Below, piece after piece: positions 61,346-64,000 of a stretch of DNA of 64,000 nt. Origin of the DNA: Viscum album. Lineage: Eukaryota; Streptophyta; Magnoliopsida; Santalales; Viscaceae. The number at the start of each line of letters is the position of its first letter. Position 1 is the first letter of the stretch. The notes under the pieces are model-generated. The model was given only the letters and a program-made list of their open reading frames with translations. It did no database searches and had not been told where the DNA came from. The stretch is from contig OY728119.1 in assembly GCA_963277665.1 (NCBI GenBank), positions 318,452,206 to 318,516,205 of the forward strand, in the 5' to 3' direction. The translations under genes and the position numbers were made by a program.

Positions 61346-63320
61346 GCACCAAAACTGCATTGTCGGTCACCGCGGGCACATGGCACATCCAATTGACATT
61401 CCGTCAGCTCGACCACTTCAAAAAATCACTCACCCGTATTTTTCATCTGATTTCAGGCCATTCCGACTTCGTTCGGCCTGTTTGGACCCCCCTCACGCGC
61501 GTTTACGAAGCGCGTACATCACTTAAAATACAAATATTGAGCCGTACCGTGCAAACCACACGTACGATTGACATGCCGTCTGCGCGTACACGTCACGAAT
61601 AATAATTAGAATGTTGCACGGTGGTTTCTGGTCAATCCAAGGTCGTCCGCTATGAATTTGACCGTTGGACGCCCGTTTTGGCCGTTTATGACACCAGAAC
61701 TGCGTTGTCGGTCACCGCGGGCACACGGCACGTCCGATTGTCGTGCCGTCTGCTCGAACACTTCATAAATCACTGACTTCGTTCGGCCCGTTTGGACCCC
61801 CCTCACGCGCGTTTATGAAGTGCGCACATCACTTAAAACACGAATATTGAGCCGTACCACGCAAACTGCACGTCCGATTGACATGCCGTCTGCGCGTACA
61901 TGTCACGAATAATAATTAGAATGTTGCATGGTGGTTTCAGGTCAATCTAAGGTCGTCCGCTATGAATTTGATAGTTGGACGCCCGTTTTGGCCGTTTATG
62001 ACACCAGAACTGCGTTGTCGGTCACCGCGGGCACACAACTCGTTCGATTGACGTGCTGTCTGCGCGACCACTTCATAAATCACTCAACCGTATTTTTCGT
62101 CTGATTTATGGCCATTCCGAAATCGTTCGGCCCGTTTGGACCCCCCTCATGCGCGTTTATGAAGCGCACGCATCACTTAAAACATGAATATTGAGCCGTA
62201 CCGCGCAAACCGCAAGTCCGATTGACCTGCCGTCTTTGCGTACACATCACGAATAATAATTAGAATGTTTCACGGCGGTTTCAGCTCAATCCAAGTTTGT
62301 CCGCTATGAATTTGACCGTTGGACGCCCATTTTGGCCGTTTATGACACCAGAACTGCGTTGTCGGTCACCACGGGCACAAGGCACGTCCCATTGACGTAC
62401 CATCTGCTCGACCACTTCAGAAATCACTCACCCGTATTTGTCTTCTGATTTCAGGCCATTTTGACTTCGTTCGGCCCATTTGGACCACCCTCACGCGCGT
62501 TTACGAAGCGCGCACATCACTTAAAACACGAAAATTGAGCTGTACCGCGCAAACCGCAAGTCCGATTGACTTTTCGTCTACGCGTACACGTCACGAATAA
62601 TAATTAGAATGTTTCACGGTGGTTTCAACTCAATCCGAGGTCGTCCGCTATGAATTTGACCGTTTGACACCCGTTTTGGCTGTTTATGACACCAGAACTG
62701 CGTTGTCGGTCACCGCGGGCACATGGCACGTCCAATTGACGTGCTGACTGCTCGACCACTTCAGAAATCACTCACCCGTATTTTCCGTCTGATTGCAGGC
62801 CATTCTGACTTCGTTCGGCCCGTTTGGACCCCCCCCCCCACGCGCCTTTACGAAGCGCGCGCATCACTTAAAATACGAATATTGAGGCGTACCGCACAAA
62901 CCGCACGTCCGATTGACGTTCCGTCTGCACGTACATGTCAAGAATAATAATTATAATGTTGCACGGTGGTTTCAGCTCAATCTGAGGTCGTCCGCTATGA
63001 ATTTGACCGTTGGACGCCCGTTTTGGCCGTTTGTGATACCAGAACTGCGTTGTCGGTCACCGCGGGCACACGGCACGTCCGATTGATGTGCCGTCTGCTT
63101 GAACACTTCATAAATCACTCTCCCGTATTTGTCGTCTGATTTCAGGCCATTCCGACTTCGTTCGGCACATTTGGACCCCCCTCACGCGCGTTTACGAAGC
63201 GCGCACATCACTTAAAACACGAATATTGAGTCGTACTGCACATACCACACGTCCGATTGACGTGCCGTCTGCGCATACACATCACGAATAATAATTAGAA
63301 TGTTTCACGGTGGTTTCAGC
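61346..63320 (+). repeat. ~344 bp satellite array, about 5.7 copies
   Basis: The landmark TGTCGGTCACC occurs at 61361, 61706, 62016, 62360, 62704 and 63051, giving periods of 345, 310, 344, 344 and 347. The 310 bp unit has lost about 35 bp (the ACCCGTATTTTTCGTCTGAT part). Each unit holds the block CGTCCGATTGACGTGCCGTCT twice, about 170-180 bp apart, so it is probably a dimer of ~172 bp. Rich in CpG, unlike the rest of the window. No coding potential. Confidence 0.9.
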
Positions 63321-64000
63321 TCAATCCGGAGATGTGGTGTGGCCAGCACCACTCAATGAATCCGTCTTTTGTTTCAAAAAGGACGTCATTTTAAGTGAAA
63401 AGCATCAACTGACATACGGAAAACTGACCAAACGCATTCTGAATCTGTTGATAATTTATCCCAACAATTCATGGGTCATATGTGACGTGTACGAGCCAAC
63501 TCGGGATGAATCTGAGTCACGGTGTGGCCAGGATAAGTCTAAGTGACTCTCTTTTGTTTAAAATGGACACCATTTTAAGTACATACGGAAAAATAACCTA
63601 ACGGATTCGGTTTCCATTGAAACAATAGGAGAACGATCCATGGGTCATATGTGACGTGTACGAATCATCCCCGCCTCAATCCGACATGCGGTGCGGCTGA
63701 CACCACTAAAAGTGCCCGTCTTTTGTTTCAAAAGGACATCATTTTAAGTGAAAGGCATCAACTGACATAAGGAAGAACGACCAAACGCATTCGGATTCTA
63801 TTGATACTTTAGCACAACGATCCATGATTCATATGTGACGTGTACAAGTCAACACCGTCTAAATCCGAGACGTCGTGTGGCCGACACCGCTCTAACTCTG
63901 TGTCTTTTTTTTAAAATGGACATGATTATAAATGAACAGAACAACTGGCATACGCAAAACCGACCAAATGCATTCATAATCTTTTGATAATTTATCAAAA
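63321..64000 (+). repeat. Right part of the ~183 bp satellite array
   Basis: The landmark TTTTAAGT recurs at 63389, 63573, 63742 and (changed) about 63925, giving spacings of 184, 169 and 183. The short unit lacks about 15 bp (the GAAAAGCATCAACTG part). It runs to the window edge. Confidence 0.85.

Noticed and set aside
61214..63546. Several 60-80 codon frames in the satellite
   Set aside because: They repeat with the satellite unit and show no coding signal.

Overview
The window is repeat-dominated nuclear DNA of a seed plant, probably a large-genome flowering plant. I find no intact host gene, rRNA, CRISPR array or prokaryotic signal. The evidence is four plant Ty3/gypsy LTR retrotransposons nested in one another, a plant CACTA (En/Spm-type) DNA transposon with spliced transposase pseudogenes, and a block of tandem satellite DNA. 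Base composition changes sharply: the left ~52 kb is AT-rich, the two CACTA arrays are almost pure G/C strand-skewed DNA, and the right-hand satellite is CpG-rich.

Left part (1-45341). Element A, the oldest, spans about 2745-45341, with LTRs of ~3.2 kb and a tRNA-Met-like primer site at 27521. Its 5' LTR was hit by element C (5161-~26745), an Athila/Tat-like element with a decayed tRNA-Asp primer site. The 5' LTR of C was then hit by element B (5534-16070), a chromovirus-like element with 2.2 kb LTRs and a perfect CCAAC target duplication. Independently, element D (31714-40905, minus strand) entered the integrase region of A, with target duplication GAGTT. Reading the flanks across each insertion restores the interrupted LTR or pol, so the order is A, then C, then B, with D after A. 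All gag and pol regions carry several stops and frameshifts; none is autonomous.

Middle (45342-51835). About 6.5 kb of very AT-rich DNA with weak internal repeats and no recognisable gene.

Right part (51836-64000). A CACTA element begins at 51836 with CACTACTAG, followed by six hairpins built on CCAACGG/CCGTTGG, a likely 5' untranslated exon, a ~1.57 kb G-rich tandem array that probably lies in intron 1, a broken TNPD/TNP2-like transposase (54357-57782), a broken multi-exon TNPA/Transposase_24-like gene (58171-60454), and a ~0.44 kb C-rich array. The C-rich array is related to the G-rich one in reverse complement. The 3' terminus of the transposon is not found. Instead come ~183 bp satellite units, interrupted by about 5.7 copies of a ~344 bp unit that looks like a dimer of ~172 bp halves and carries a conserved short hairpin.

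All assignments come from reading the sequence by eye. Clade names, boundaries without target duplications, and similarity levels are estimates.
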